Positions 7,624 through 15,994 of a stretch of DNA of 40,379 bases are shown here, piece after piece. The notes under the pieces were generated by a model, which searched no databases, had not been told where the DNA came from, and saw nothing but the letters and a program-made list of their open reading frames with translations. The first letter of the stretch is position 1; each line of letters starts with the position of its first letter. Where the stretch lies: positions 1-40,379 of the forward strand of contig CAMAFR010000020.1 in the NCBI GenBank assembly GCA_945833835.1, written 5' to 3'. The stretch is from an uncultured Bacteroides sp. (GTDB lineage: Bacteria > Bacteroidota > Bacteroidia > Bacteroidales > Bacteroidaceae). The translations under genes and the position numbers were made by a program.

Positions 7624-8238
7624 CTACTCCGCCGCCGGGCCGACGGTGTCGGCAAAACGCAGCGAGTCTACCTTCTCCAACCGCGACCGCAGCCGGGACA
7701 GGGCCGACCGGCGGATGCGCAGCCGCATGACGCAGTCCATGTCATACGACTGCTCCACGATTTCGGGTGACTCCTCCTTCACGATGCGCATCACATCGTT
7801 CATGAACGGATATTCGAACAGGATGCACACCTCGTCGTCCACGGTCTTCTCGATGATGTCCGCCTCGGCCAGCGCCTGGGCGGCAGCCGTCTTGTAGGCC
7901 ACGATGAGTCCGCCCGTGCCCAGCTTGATGCCTCCGAAATAGCGCACCACGACCACCAGCACATCGGTCAGCTCCTTGGAGTTGATCTGGCCCAGGATGG
8001 GCTTGCCGGCTGTGCCCGACGGCTCGCCATTGTCATTGGCCCGGAAATCCTTCCGATCAGCCCCCAGCATATAGGCATAGCACACATGACGCGCGTCATA
8101 ATATTTCTTCTGAAAGGCCTCCAGGCACTCCTTGACCTCACCGACGGTGCGCACGGGCAGGGCCACAGCAATGAACTTACTGCGCTTCTCGGTAAAGACG
8201 GCCTCCGAAGGCCCGGACAAGGTCTTATAGGTATCCAC
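7624..8238 (-). CDS. YigZ/IMPACT family protein
   Basis: The UPF0029 fingerprint is clear: an Asn-Asp-Asn-Gly-Glu-Pro-Ser-Gly-Thr-Ala-Gly stretch, then Val-Val-Arg-Tyr-Phe-Gly-Gly-Ile-Lys-Leu-Gly-Thr-Gly-Gly-Leu, and a C-terminal DUF1949-like half. IMPACT homologues in eukaryotes modulate Gcn2 signalling; the bacterial role is unsettled. I chose GTG at 8238, which gives 204 residues, the length of E. coli YigZ. No ATG is available before the conserved region except one at 8373 deep inside the upstream transporter gene, in the wrong frame for it. A TTG at 8262 is the other possibility and would overlap the transporter stop. Confidence 0.85.
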   Translation of the reverse strand: MDTYKTLSGPSEAVFTEKRSKFIAVALPVRTVGEVKECLEAFQKKYYDARHVCYAYMLGADRKDFRANDNGEPSGTAGKPILGQINSKELTDVLVVVVRYFGGIKLGTGGLIVAYKTAAAQALAEADIIEKTVDDEVCILFEYPFMNDVMRIVKEESPEIVEQSYDMDCVMRLRIRRSALSRLRSRLEKVDSLRFADTVGPAAE

Positions 8239-8254
8239 AGTCTTCTTCTTGGTT

Positions 8255-9190
8255 TTAGTGTTCAACAATCTTACGGCAGCGGGCCAGTATGGCCATCCGG
8301 CGCAACCGCCGCGACAAGGGCCCGGCGACGATGACCAGCGTGACGGCCACCAGCACCAACACCACTCCCCCACAGATGCGGTACGTCAGCCGCTCGCCGA
8401 AAACCGCCACCCCGAAGAACAGGGCGGTGACCGGCTCAAGCGCACCCAGAATGGCCGTCAGAGTGGAACCGATGTAATGGATGGACTTTGCCATCGCCGT
8501 GAGGGATATGACGGTAGGAAACAGGGCCAGACAAAAGACATCCGCCCACATGAGCGGGTGACGGACGGGCTGCAAAGCGGTACAGAAGTCCAGGCGCACC
8601 ACAAACAACAGGACACCGAAGAGCAACGAATAGAACGTGAGCTGCACCGCCGACAGCCGTTTCAAGGCCGAGCGGTTGACGGCGACCATATAGACGGCAT
8701 AGGACAGCGACGACAGGAAGACCAGCAACACGCCCACCAGGCTCAGCGGGATGCCGTCAGCCCCCTTATACAGCAACAGGATGCCTGCCGTGGCCAGCAC
8801 AACAGACAACACGGTGACAACCGACACCCGCTCGTGGAAGAACACCGCCATGATGACGGCCACCAGCACCGGATAGACGAACAACAGGGTCGAGGCGATG
8901 CCGGCATCCATGTAGTGATAGCTCTCGAAGAGGAACAGCGACGAGCTGGCAAACAGCATCCCCAGCGCGAAAAGCGGGAGCACGTGCGCCCGGGCAATGC
9001 GAAACGGAATGCCCTTCAGCCTCATGAGCGCCGCCAGCAGGACGACCGCCAAGCCGTAGCGGTAGAACAGTACGGAGTCGGACATCATTCCCTCACGCGC
9101 ATACAACGGCAGCGTGAACAGCGGATTCACCCCATAGCTGGCGGCGGCAAGCGCACCGTACGCAAAACCTTTCATTGTTGTATTGGCCAT
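8255..9190 (-). CDS. EamA/DMT-family transporter
   Basis: The 311-residue protein has about ten hydrophobic helices arranged as two EamA repeats (about 5-145 and 155-290). The second repeat has the family's typical 'GSTLTAILGALEPVTALFFG' helix near 240-260, and 'GERLTYRICGG' follows. Members export or import metabolites such as amino acids or nucleotides; the substrate cannot be read from sequence. It is the first gene after a clear promoter (9222-9215 on minus) and its stop lies 17 bases upstream of the likely yigZ start, so it heads the run EamA-yigZ-transpeptidase-phosphatase-kinase. Confidence 0.88.
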   Translation of the reverse strand: MANTTMKGFAYGALAAASYGVNPLFTLPLYAREGMMSDSVLFYRYGLAVVLLAALMRLKGIPFRIARAHVLPLFALGMLFASSSLFLFESYHYMDAGIASTLLFVYPVLVAVIMAVFFHERVSVVTVLSVVLATAGILLLYKGADGIPLSLVGVLLVFLSSLSYAVYMVAVNRSALKRLSAVQLTFYSLLFGVLLFVVRLDFCTALQPVRHPLMWADVFCLALFPTVISLTAMAKSIHYIGSTLTAILGALEPVTALFFGVAVFGERLTYRICGGVVLVLVAVTLVIVAGPLSRRLRRMAILARCRKIVEH

Positions 9191-9214
9191 GACACGTCCT
9201 TCTTTTTAATGCCG

Positions 9215-9222
9215 CAAACTTA
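9215..9222 (-). promoter_or_regulatory. -7 box (TAAGTTTG) for the EamA gene
   Basis: The complement reads TAAGTTTG, matching TAnnTTTG, 25 bases before the start codon at 9190. The -33 element is not obvious in the expected spacing. Confidence 0.55.
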
Positions 9223-9271
9223 CGAATTTTCTCCGGAATAAACGAAGGAAACCGCGAGAATCCATAGGGAT

Positions 9272-9308
9272 AAAAAAAGAGGGTGTGCCGTTGAGTTTTG
9301 ACACACCC
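9272..9308 (-). terminator. Intrinsic terminator of the serC-serA-DUF1015 operon
   Basis: On the minus strand a GGGTGTG / CACACCC stem (9308-9302 with 9287-9281, 14-base loop) is followed by TCTTTTTTTA (9280-9271). It begins 17 bases after the DUF1015 stop at 9325. Confidence 0.85.
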
Positions 9309-9324
9309 CCAGAGGAGACCGGAC

Positions 9325-10575
9325 TCAGTCATCCAGCTTGTGGATGACCAGACCGGAACGGAGTTTCGGCTCGAACCAAGTGGTCTTGGGCGGCATGATG
9401 TTGCCGCTGTCGGCAATGTCCATCAGCTGCTGCATCGACACCGGATAGAGGGCCAGAGCCACCTTCATCTCGCCGCTGTCCACCCGCTTCTTGAGCTCGC
9501 CCAGGCCACGGATGCCGCCGACGAAGTCGATGCGCTTGTCCGAGCGCAGGTCTTTGATGCCCAACAGCTCGTCGAGGATATAGCGGGAAGAGATGGTCAC
9601 GTCGAGCACCCCGATGGGATCGTGGTCATCATACGTGCCCGGCTTGGCCGTGAGGCTGTACCAGCGTCCTCCCAGATAGAGCGAGAAGTTGTGGAGGGCC
9701 GACGGACGGTATTCGTCCGTCCCTTTCTCCTCCACCTCGAAGCGGTCTTTCAACGCCTCGATGAAGGCCTCGTCGGTCAGTCCGTTCAGGTCTTTCACCA
9801 CCCGGTTGTAGTCGATAATCGTCAGCTGCGAGGCGGGGAAGCAGACTGCCATGAAATAGTTATATTCCTCCTCACCGGTATGAGCGGGGTTCTGCCGAGC
9901 TTTCTCGGCCCCCACCAAGGCGGCTGCCGCACTGCGGTGGTGGCCGTCGGCGATGTACAGGGCCGGCAGGTCGGCAAAGGCGGCGGTGACGGCGGCAATG
10001 TCGGTATCGTCATCAATGATCCAGAACGTGTGTCCGAAGCCATCGCCCGGGGCCACAAAGTGATAGACGGGGGGCTGTGCCGCATATTTACGCACCAGCG
10101 CATCGAGATCCTCACGGTCGGGATAGGCAAAGAACACCGGCTCGATGTTGGCATTGTTCACGCGGACGTGCTTCATGCGGTCTTCCTCCTTGTCGCGACG
10201 GGTCAGCTCATGCTTCTTGATGACTCCGTTCATGTAGTCGGGCACGTAGGCTCCCACCACCAGGCCGTACTGCGTCTTGCCGTTCATGGTCTGGGCATAG
10301 ACGTAATAGCATTCCTTCGGGTCCTGCACCAGCCAGCCCTTCTCCTGGAAGAGGCGGAAATTATCGGCCGCTTTCTGATAGACGCGGGGGTCGTGCTCGT
10401 CCGTCCCTTCGGGAAAGTCTATTTCGGGCTTGATGATATGGTAGAGCGATTTCTCATTGCCTTTCGCTTCGGCACGTGCCTCGTCCGAATTGAGCACATC
10501 GTAAGGACGCGAAGCCACCTGCTCCACGAGGTCTTGCGGCGGGCGTATGCCCTTGAAGGGTTTGATTACTGCCAT
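9325..10575 (-). CDS. DUF1015 family protein of the serine operon
   Basis: The protein has 416 residues and the features I know for DUF1015: a start with 'KPFKGIRPPQD', a 'SRPYDV' segment at 22-27, a Lys-His-Glu-Leu-Thr...Asp-Arg motif at 121-133 and Ala-Asp-Gly-His-His-Arg at 209-214. No signal peptide or TM segment is present, so it is cytoplasmic. It is the third gene of serC-serA-DUF1015 (42 bases after serA), an arrangement I recall as conserved in Bacteroides. The Asp-Gly-His-His-Arg segment resembles the phosphate-binding motif of ParB/sulfiredoxin-fold enzymes, a fold that includes the archaeal serine kinase SerK. A role in serine phosphate metabolism is therefore conceivable but unproven. 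Confidence 0.85.
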   Translation of the reverse strand: MAVIKPFKGIRPPQDLVEQVASRPYDVLNSDEARAEAKGNEKSLYHIIKPEIDFPEGTDEHDPRVYQKAADNFRLFQEKGWLVQDPKECYYVYAQTMNGKTQYGLVVGAYVPDYMNGVIKKHELTRRDKEEDRMKHVRVNNANIEPVFFAYPDREDLDALVRKYAAQPPVYHFVAPGDGFGHTFWIIDDDTDIAAVTAAFADLPALYIADGHHRSAAAALVGAEKARQNPAHTGEEEYNYFMAVCFPASQLTIIDYNRVVKDLNGLTDEAFIEALKDRFEVEEKGTDEYRPSALHNFSLYLGGRWYSLTAKPGTYDDHDPIGVLDVTISSRYILDELLGIKDLRSDKRIDFVGGIRGLGELKKRVDSGEMKVALALYPVSMQQLMDIADSGNIMPPKTTWFEPKLRSGLVIHKLDD

Positions 10576-10617
10576 GATATCAAAGTTAGGAAGTTAGGGA
10601 TGCAGGGCGAGCAATCG

Positions 10618-11538
10618 TTATTTGTTGACGCGGAACTTGTCACAACCGTCTTTCAGGAAGCCCACAATCTGCTTGGCGGCGGCGATGCCGGCGTTGATGT
10701 TGGCCTCGGCGGTCTGTGCCCCCATCTTCTTGGGCGTAGAGAAGTAACGGCCAGGGAACGTCTCCACGAACTCATCGTGATGGGCCGGCTTGATGTCGGT
10801 CACGTATTTCAGGTCCGGACGGTCTTCCATGATGCGGATGAGGTCGGCCTCGTTGACCACTTCCTTGCGGGCCGTGTTCACCAGCATGCCGTTCTTCGGC
10901 ATACGCTCCAGCAGTTCGTAGTCGATGGAGTTCTTGGTGGCGGGAGTCGACGGGATGTGCAGCGACACAATGTTGCAGGTGGCGTACAGCTCTTCGGCCG
11001 AAGCCACCGGACGGATGCCTTCTGCCACCATCACCTCCTGAGGGCAATAAGCGTCGTAGGCATAGATGTCCATGCCCAATCCCTTGGCGATGCGCGCCAC
11101 GTTGCGGCCCACGTTGCCATAGGCATGGATACCCAGCTTCTTGCCTTTCAGCTCGGTGCCGGCCTTGCCGTCGTAGAAGCTGCGCACGGCCATAATCATC
11201 AGGCCGATGGCCAGCTCGGCTACCGCGTTGGCATTCTGTCCCGGCGTATTCATCACGCACACTCCGTGCGCGGTGGCGGCAGCCAGGTCTACGTTGTCAT
11301 AGCCGGCACCGGCGCGCACCACAATCTTCAGCTCGGGAGCGGCGTCGAACACGTCGGCATCAATCACATCACTGCGGATGATAATGGCGTTCACGTCTTT
11401 CACCGCCTCCAGCAGCTGTTCCTTGGAGGTGTATTTCTCCAGCAGTGCCAGTTCGTAACCGGCTGCTTCAATTTCTTTACGGATACCGTCGACCGCCACT
11501 TTGGCAAACGGTTTCTCTGTGACTATAAGGACTTTCAT
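10618..11538 (-). CDS. serA: D-3-phosphoglycerate dehydrogenase, short (ACT-less) form
   Basis: NAD-dependent oxidation of 3-phosphoglycerate to 3-phosphohydroxypyruvate, first step of serine synthesis. At 306 residues it lacks the regulatory ACT domain of E. coli SerA. The Rossmann motif is Ala-Tyr-Gly-Asn-Val-Gly at 139-144 (first Gly replaced by Ala), and the substrate Arg lies in Asn-Thr-Ala-Arg at 221-224. Where most 2-hydroxyacid dehydrogenases have Thr-Pro-His, this protein has Thr-Pro-Lys-Lys at 268-271. Such a Lys-for-His exchange defines the 'type IIIK' group described for Entamoeba and Bacteroides. The gene lies 30 bases after serC, in one operon. Absence of ACT suggests no allosteric serine inhibition through that domain. 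Confidence 0.93.
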   Translation of the reverse strand: MKVLIVTEKPFAKVAVDGIRKEIEAAGYELALLEKYTSKEQLLEAVKDVNAIIIRSDVIDADVFDAAPELKIVVRAGAGYDNVDLAAATAHGVCVMNTPGQNANAVAELAIGLMIMAVRSFYDGKAGTELKGKKLGIHAYGNVGRNVARIAKGLGMDIYAYDAYCPQEVMVAEGIRPVASAEELYATCNIVSLHIPSTPATKNSIDYELLERMPKNGMLVNTARKEVVNEADLIRIMEDRPDLKYVTDIKPAHHDEFVETFPGRYFSTPKKMGAQTAEANINAGIAAAKQIVGFLKDGCDKFRVNK

Positions 11539-11568
11539 AGGATGTTTCTTTTTAAGCTTTCAACAGAA

Positions 11569-12639
11569 TCAGTGCATTTTCTCAAATTCCTGCATGCAGT
11601 CTACCAGTGCCTGCACGCCTTCGAGCGGCATGGCGTTGTAGCAGGAAGCGCGGAAACCGCCCACCGAGCGGTGGCCTTTGATACCCACCATCCCCTTCTC
11701 GGTAGCGAACTTGAGGAAGTCGGCCTCCAGCTCCTTGTACTCGTCGGCCATCACGAAGCAGATGTTCATGTACGAACGGTCTTCGGGACAGCTCACCGTG
11801 CCACGGAACAGCTTGTTGCGGTCAATCTCGGCATAGAGCAGGTCGGCACGCTGCTTGGCGCGGCGCTGCATCTCCTCCACGCCTCCTTGTTCCTTGATCC
11901 AGCGGAGGGTCTGCAAGGCGGCGAAGATGGGCACTACAGGAGGAGTGTTGAACATGGAGCCCTTGTCTACGTGGGTCTGGTAGTTGAGCATGGTGGGGAT
12001 ATGGCGGCTCACCTGGCCCAAGGCCTCGTTTTTGACAATGACAAACGTCACACCTGCCGGAGCCAGGTTCTTCTGGGCACCGCCGTAGATACAGATGTAT
12101 TTGGACACATCCACCGGACGTGAGAAAATGTCGGAAGACATATCGGCCACCATCGGCACATCCACCTCCAGATCCTGGTGGATCTCGGTACCGTAGATGG
12201 TATTGTTGGTGGTGATGTGGAAATAGTCCACATCGGCCGGAATGGTATAATCTTTCGGAATATATGTAAAGTTGTCCTTTTCAGAAGAAGCGACTTCCAC
12301 CGCCTCGCCGAAGGCCTTGGCCTCTTTCAAGGCTTTCTTGGCCCATGTGCCGGTGTTCAGGTAGGCGGCCTTCTTTTCGAGGAAGTTATAAGGAACCATA
12401 CAGAACTCCAGACTTGCTCCGCCACCCAGGAACAACACGGAATAGCCTTCGGGGATGTTCAGGATTTCTTTGAAAAGAGCAACAGCCTCATCAATGACCG
12501 GCTGGAAATTTTTAGCACGGTGACTGATTTCCATCAACGAAAGGCCTGAATTGTCAAAGTCAAGAATTGCCTGAGCTGTTTTTTCGATTACCTCGCGCGG
12601 CAGGATAGACGGTCCCGCATTAAAATTATATTTTTTCAT
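11569..12639 (-). CDS. serC: Phosphoserine aminotransferase
   Basis: PLP enzyme that converts 3-phosphohydroxypyruvate and glutamate to O-phosphoserine and 2-oxoglutarate; it also serves pyridoxal phosphate synthesis in some bacteria. The 356-residue length is typical. Visible marks are the Asn-Phe-Asn-Ala-Gly-Pro start (5-10), His40-Arg41 of the phosphate site, Gly-Gly-Gly-Ala-Ser at 72-76, and Gly-Gly-Ala-Gln-Lys-Asn at 186-191 with Lys190 as the Schiff-base lysine. It is first in serC-serA-DUF1015 and has a good promoter (12715-12684). No serB-type phosphatase lies nearby, so the last step is encoded elsewhere or by another family. Confidence 0.96.
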   Translation of the reverse strand: MKKYNFNAGPSILPREVIEKTAQAILDFDNSGLSLMEISHRAKNFQPVIDEAVALFKEILNIPEGYSVLFLGGGASLEFCMVPYNFLEKKAAYLNTGTWAKKALKEAKAFGEAVEVASSEKDNFTYIPKDYTIPADVDYFHITTNNTIYGTEIHQDLEVDVPMVADMSSDIFSRPVDVSKYICIYGGAQKNLAPAGVTFVIVKNEALGQVSRHIPTMLNYQTHVDKGSMFNTPPVVPIFAALQTLRWIKEQGGVEEMQRRAKQRADLLYAEIDRNKLFRGTVSCPEDRSYMNICFVMADEYKELEADFLKFATEKGMVGIKGHRSVGGFRASCYNAMPLEGVQALVDCMQEFEKMH

Positions 12640-12683
12640 TTGGAAGTTTGTTTGGGTTAAACATTAATCATTCTTAATGGCTG

Positions 12684-12715
12684 CGAAAGTAACTATTATT
12701 TTTTTCCCGCCCAAA
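12684..12715 (-). promoter_or_regulatory. Promoter of the serC operon
   Basis: On the minus strand TTTG (12715-12712) is followed after 20 bases by TACTTTCG (12691-12684), one base from the TAnnTTTG consensus. The serC start is at 12639, leaving a leader of about 40 bases. Confidence 0.65.
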
Positions 12716-12817
12716 GGTTTCCTGATAATTTTATAGGAAAGGCCTATATTTACTATCATCCGGACGAAAATCCAGCGGTTACATCTTTCAGAATGACACG
12801 CATAAAACCGCCTTTTG

Positions 12818-14137
12818 TCATTTTGCCAATTCCACCAGCACCTTGACGCCCTTTATCTTCTCGTTCCGGATGAGTTGCAGGGTCTGGCGGCACTTCTTGC
12901 GCAGGATGGCGGCAAAGGCATGATGGTCCTTCACGTCCACCCGGCCCACCTCGTCACGGCCCAACCCGCCTTTTTTCGACAGGAAGCCCACGATGTCCAC
13001 CTTGTTGATTTTGTCTTTCTTGCCTTTGCCGATATACAAGGTGACATATTCGGGCACCGGAGGCGCTGGCACCGTTTCGGGCAACGGGAAGGGAGTCAGC
13101 TCGTCGGGCAGGTAGTGGGGCAAGCGTTCCTCAGGGTGCAGGATGACGTACGCATTCCCGTCGGCCTCCCAGCGGGCGGTGCGTCCGTTGCGGTGTACGA
13201 AGCCGTCTTCGGCCACCGGCAGATGGTAGTGTATCACGTTCCGGATGGCCGGAATATCGAGCCCGCGTGCCGCCAGGTCGGTCGACACGAATACCGGACA
13301 GCTGCCGTTGCGGAACTTGTAGAGCGCGCGTTCACGCACCTCTTGCTCCATGCCGCCATGAAACGCCTCGCAAGGCACCTTCATCGAATGCAGGTAGGCC
13401 CCTACGCGCTCCACACTCTCCCGGTGGTTGCAGAAGACCAAGGTCGACTCGTTGCCCAGCACACACAGCAGGCGGTAGAGGGTTTCGAGCTTGTCCTTGA
13501 CCGGCGACGCTACCTTATATATATGCAGGCGGTCGGACACGGACGACTCGGGAGCGGAATAATCCAACTTCACGGTACGCTCCAAGCCTGTGAAGCGGGG
13601 AATTTCCTCGGCATCGGTGGCCGACAGCAGGAAACGCCGCCGCAAGCGGGGCAACTGGCCGATGACCTGCGCCATCTCTTCCTGGAAACCGAACTCCAGA
13701 CTTTTGTCGAACTCGTCAATCACCAGCGTGGCGACGGTCGAAGCGTCGAAGTTCTGCTTGGACAAGTGGTCGTTCATGCGTCCCGGCGTGCCGATGATGA
13801 CCGACGGCTGTACCGCCTTCATGGCGCGGTGTTCGTCCATGGCCGGACGGCCTCCATAACAGCTCATCACACGGAAGGCGGTCCCCAGCGACTTGAAGAC
13901 CTGCTCGGTCTGGAGCGCCAGCTCGCGCGAAGGGACCAGCACCACGGCCTGCACACCCGGCTGCCCTTCACGCAGCAGGTCGAGCAGCGGCAAGAGGTAG
14001 GCCAGCGTCTTGCCCGAACCGGTGGGCGACAGCAAGACCACGTCCGTAGCCTGACGGAAGGTGTGCCAGGCCGCCTCCTGCATGGGATTCAGCTGCCCGA
14101 TGCCCAAATGGGCCAACAGTTTTTCAAGTTCCATCAT
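12818..14137 (-). CDS. DEAD-box RNA helicase, DbpA-like
   Basis: All RecA-core motifs of an ATP-dependent RNA helicase are visible in 439 residues: Q motif Gln20, motif I Ser-Pro-Thr-Gly-Ser-Gly-Lys-Thr at 37-44, motif Ib Thr-Pro-Gly-Arg at 117-120, motif II Asp-Glu-Phe-Asp at 141-144 (a DEFD variant of DEAD), motif III Ser-Ala-Thr at 172-174, motif V near 285-296 and motif VI His-Arg-Asn-Gly-Arg-Thr-Ala-Arg at 315-322. The last about 75 residues form a DbpA-type RNA-binding domain ('Lys-Gly-Gly-Leu...Val...Ile' pattern), which in DbpA targets the helicase to 23S rRNA. It sits 7 bases after an RlmI-type rRNA methyltransferase gene, consistent with ribosome assembly. Confidence 0.92.
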   Translation of the reverse strand: MMELEKLLAHLGIGQLNPMQEAAWHTFRQATDVVLLSPTGSGKTLAYLLPLLDLLREGQPGVQAVVLVPSRELALQTEQVFKSLGTAFRVMSCYGGRPAMDEHRAMKAVQPSVIIGTPGRMNDHLSKQNFDASTVATLVIDEFDKSLEFGFQEEMAQVIGQLPRLRRRFLLSATDAEEIPRFTGLERTVKLDYSAPESSVSDRLHIYKVASPVKDKLETLYRLLCVLGNESTLVFCNHRESVERVGAYLHSMKVPCEAFHGGMEQEVRERALYKFRNGSCPVFVSTDLAARGLDIPAIRNVIHYHLPVAEDGFVHRNGRTARWEADGNAYVILHPEERLPHYLPDELTPFPLPETVPAPPVPEYVTLYIGKGKKDKINKVDIVGFLSKKGGLGRDEVGRVDVKDHHAFAAILRKKCRQTLQLIRNEKIKGVKVLVELAK

Positions 14138-14144
14138 GACCGGC

Positions 14145-15332
14145 CTATTCTACGTACAACACCAGCCCCTTCAGGTACTCGCCTTCGGGATGATAGATAT
14201 TCACAGGGTGGTCTCCGGGCTGCGTCAGCTGGTGCAGGATGCGCACATTGCGGCCGCTTTGGGTGGCGGCTGTAAACACGGCGTTGCGGAAGTTTTCCTT
14301 GTTCACCACCTGCGAGCAGGAGAAGGTGAACAGGATCCCCCCCGGACGGATCTTCTCGAATGCTTTCGCATTGAGTTTGGTGTAGCCCCGCAGGGCATTG
14401 CGCAAGGCATCGCGGTGCTTGGCGAAGGCCGGCGGGTCCAGAATAATCAGGTCATACTGGTCGCCCATGCGGTCGAGGTACTTGAAGGCATCCTCCGCAT
14501 AGGCCTGGTGGCGGCTGTCGTCGGCGAAGTTAAGGCGCACATTCTCGTTGGTGAGCTCAATGGCCTTGGCCGAGCTGTCTACCGAGTGGACCAGCCGCGC
14601 GCCCCCGCGCATGGCATAGAATGAAAAGCCGCCGGTATAGCAGAACATGTTGAGCACGCTGCGCCCCTGGGCATAACGTTCCAGCAGCCGGCGGTTCTCC
14701 CGCTGGTCCACAAAGAAACCGGTCTTCTGCCCCTTGAGCCAGTCCACATGAAACTTCAGCCCATTTTCCATCGCCACGTTTTCGGGGCTTCCGCCCAGCA
14801 GGAACCCGTTCTCACGCGCCAGCAGGTCGGCCTTGAAAGGCAAGGTGGTTTCCGACTTGTAATAGATGTTCCGCACCACATCGCCCATCACTTCCTGCAA
14901 CGCCTCGGCCACGTGCATGCGGTCGACGTGCATTCCTGCCGAATGGGCCTGCATCACGGCTGTATGGTCATACACATCCACCACCAGCCCCGGCAGGCTG
15001 TCGCCTTCGCCATGCACCAGACGGTACGTGTTGTTGTCGGGATTTCCAATCAGCCCCAGGCTCTTGCGCAAATCCTTGGCCACCTCCAAGCGGTGTACCC
15101 AGAACGCCTTGTCGATAGGCTCGTCGCGGAAGGTCAGTACCCGCACCACGATGCTGCCCACCTGGTAATGACCGCGGGCGATAAACTCATTTTTCGAGGT
15201 GAACACATCGACCACCTCCCCCTCTTCAGGATTGGCCTCCACCCGGGCGATGGCACCGGAGAACACCCACGGATGGAAACGTTTCAACGATTCCTCCTTA
15301 CCGGGTTTCAGATATACTTTCTTATAGACCAT
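14145..15332 (-). CDS. RlmI-like 23S rRNA (cytosine-C5) methyltransferase
   Basis: A 395-residue class I SAM methyltransferase with an N-terminal PUA-like RNA-binding segment (1-70, with 'HPWVFSGAI' at 20-28). The SAM motif is Asn-Met-Phe-Cys-Tyr-Thr-Gly-Gly-Phe at 228-236, the target motif Asp-Pro-Pro-Ala-Phe at 299-303, and the catalytic Cys is in Phe-Ser-Cys-Ser at 337-340. E. coli RlmI (YccW) methylates 23S rRNA C1962, and this protein fits that family in length and order. It overlaps no neighbour but lies 8 bases from the exonuclease upstream and 7 from the helicase downstream, so all are one operon of RNA enzymes. Confidence 0.92.
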   Translation of the reverse strand: MVYKKVYLKPGKEESLKRFHPWVFSGAIARVEANPEEGEVVDVFTSKNEFIARGHYQVGSIVVRVLTFRDEPIDKAFWVHRLEVAKDLRKSLGLIGNPDNNTYRLVHGEGDSLPGLVVDVYDHTAVMQAHSAGMHVDRMHVAEALQEVMGDVVRNIYYKSETTLPFKADLLARENGFLLGGSPENVAMENGLKFHVDWLKGQKTGFFVDQRENRRLLERYAQGRSVLNMFCYTGGFSFYAMRGGARLVHSVDSSAKAIELTNENVRLNFADDSRHQAYAEDAFKYLDRMGDQYDLIILDPPAFAKHRDALRNALRGYTKLNAKAFEKIRPGGILFTFSCSQVVNKENFRNAVFTAATQSGRNVRILHQLTQPGDHPVNIYHPEGEYLKGLVLYVE

Positions 15333-15340
15333 ACGTTATG

Positions 15341-15982
15341 CTATTCTTCTTTTTTTGTTTCAACTTCCACCAATCGTTCCGTACGATAGTCACCCGTCGC
15401 CCGGAGCTGTTCCAGATAATTATAGATTTCCACGCACGCCCACGCGTCGGTCGCCGCATACAGGCATTGCGCCTCGGTCAGGGTGTCGGCCTCCCAGTTG
15501 GAGAGCCGCTGCGCCTTCGAGATTTTCTTGCCGAAAAGCAGGGCGAAAATCTTCTGGAGGCTTTTCTCCTCGATGCCGAACGTCATCACATAGTCCTGCA
15601 ACTCTATCCAGTTGCCGTTGCGGGGATCGCCGTCGTTGCGCTTGCGCATAGCCGCAAAATCATCTTTCAGAGAGAGGCCTATCTTCAGCACATCGTTCTG
15701 CAGGAACTCTTCCAAGAAATCGGGCAGCCCTACACGATTCAGTCGGAACAGGAAACAGGTGTCTGCCGTAGACACCTGCAAGAGCGCCACCTTGTGTGTC
15801 TGCCCCTTCTTGAAGGAAGGGCGCGTCTCCGTATCCACCCCTACCACCGAAAATGTATTGAGGTACTCCACCGCCTTGCGGGCCTCCTCTTCTGTATGTA
15901 TAACGAAAATGCGGCCGGCAAATGCCTCCTTCGGCATGTCGGCCACTGTTTGTTTCGCTATTTTGTTCTGTAACGTCACCAT
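15341..15982 (-). CDS. RNase D-like 3'-5' exonuclease domain protein
   Basis: The 213 residues hold one DEDDy exonuclease domain: Asp50-x-Glu52 (motif I), Asp107/Asp108 in Leu-Lys-Asp-Asp (motif II), and Tyr175-x-x-x-Asp179 (motif III). No HRDC domain is present, so it is shorter than E. coli RNase D and resembles the single-domain WRN/RNase D-type proteins common in Bacteroides. The substrate (RNA or DNA) is not shown by the sequence; neighbours are RNA-modifying or remodelling genes, which favours an RNA role. The start at 15982 is 12 bases after the DUF5063 stop. Confidence 0.9.
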   Translation of the reverse strand: MVTLQNKIAKQTVADMPKEAFAGRIFVIHTEEEARKAVEYLNTFSVVGVDTETRPSFKKGQTHKVALLQVSTADTCFLFRLNRVGLPDFLEEFLQNDVLKIGLSLKDDFAAMRKRNDGDPRNGNWIELQDYVMTFGIEEKSLQKIFALLFGKKISKAQRLSNWEADTLTEAQCLYAATDAWACVEIYNYLEQLRATGDYRTERLVEVETKKEE

Positions 15983-15994
15983 GTATTCCGCCTG

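Noticed and set aside
8239..8373. ATG 8373 as start of YigZ
   Set aside because: The extra residues are Trp/Cys/Arg-rich, overlap the EamA gene by more than 100 bases, and exceed the family length of about 204.
9298..12123. Open frame of 941 codons on plus, opposite the serC-serA-DUF1015 genes
   Set aside because: It is His/Val/Gly-rich, spans parts of three clear genes plus their spacers, and mirrors their codon bias. This is an antisense shadow of GC-rich coding DNA.
12815..14275. Open frame of 486 codons on plus, opposite the DEAD-box helicase
   Set aside because: Antisense shadow that crosses the helicase-methyltransferase boundary.
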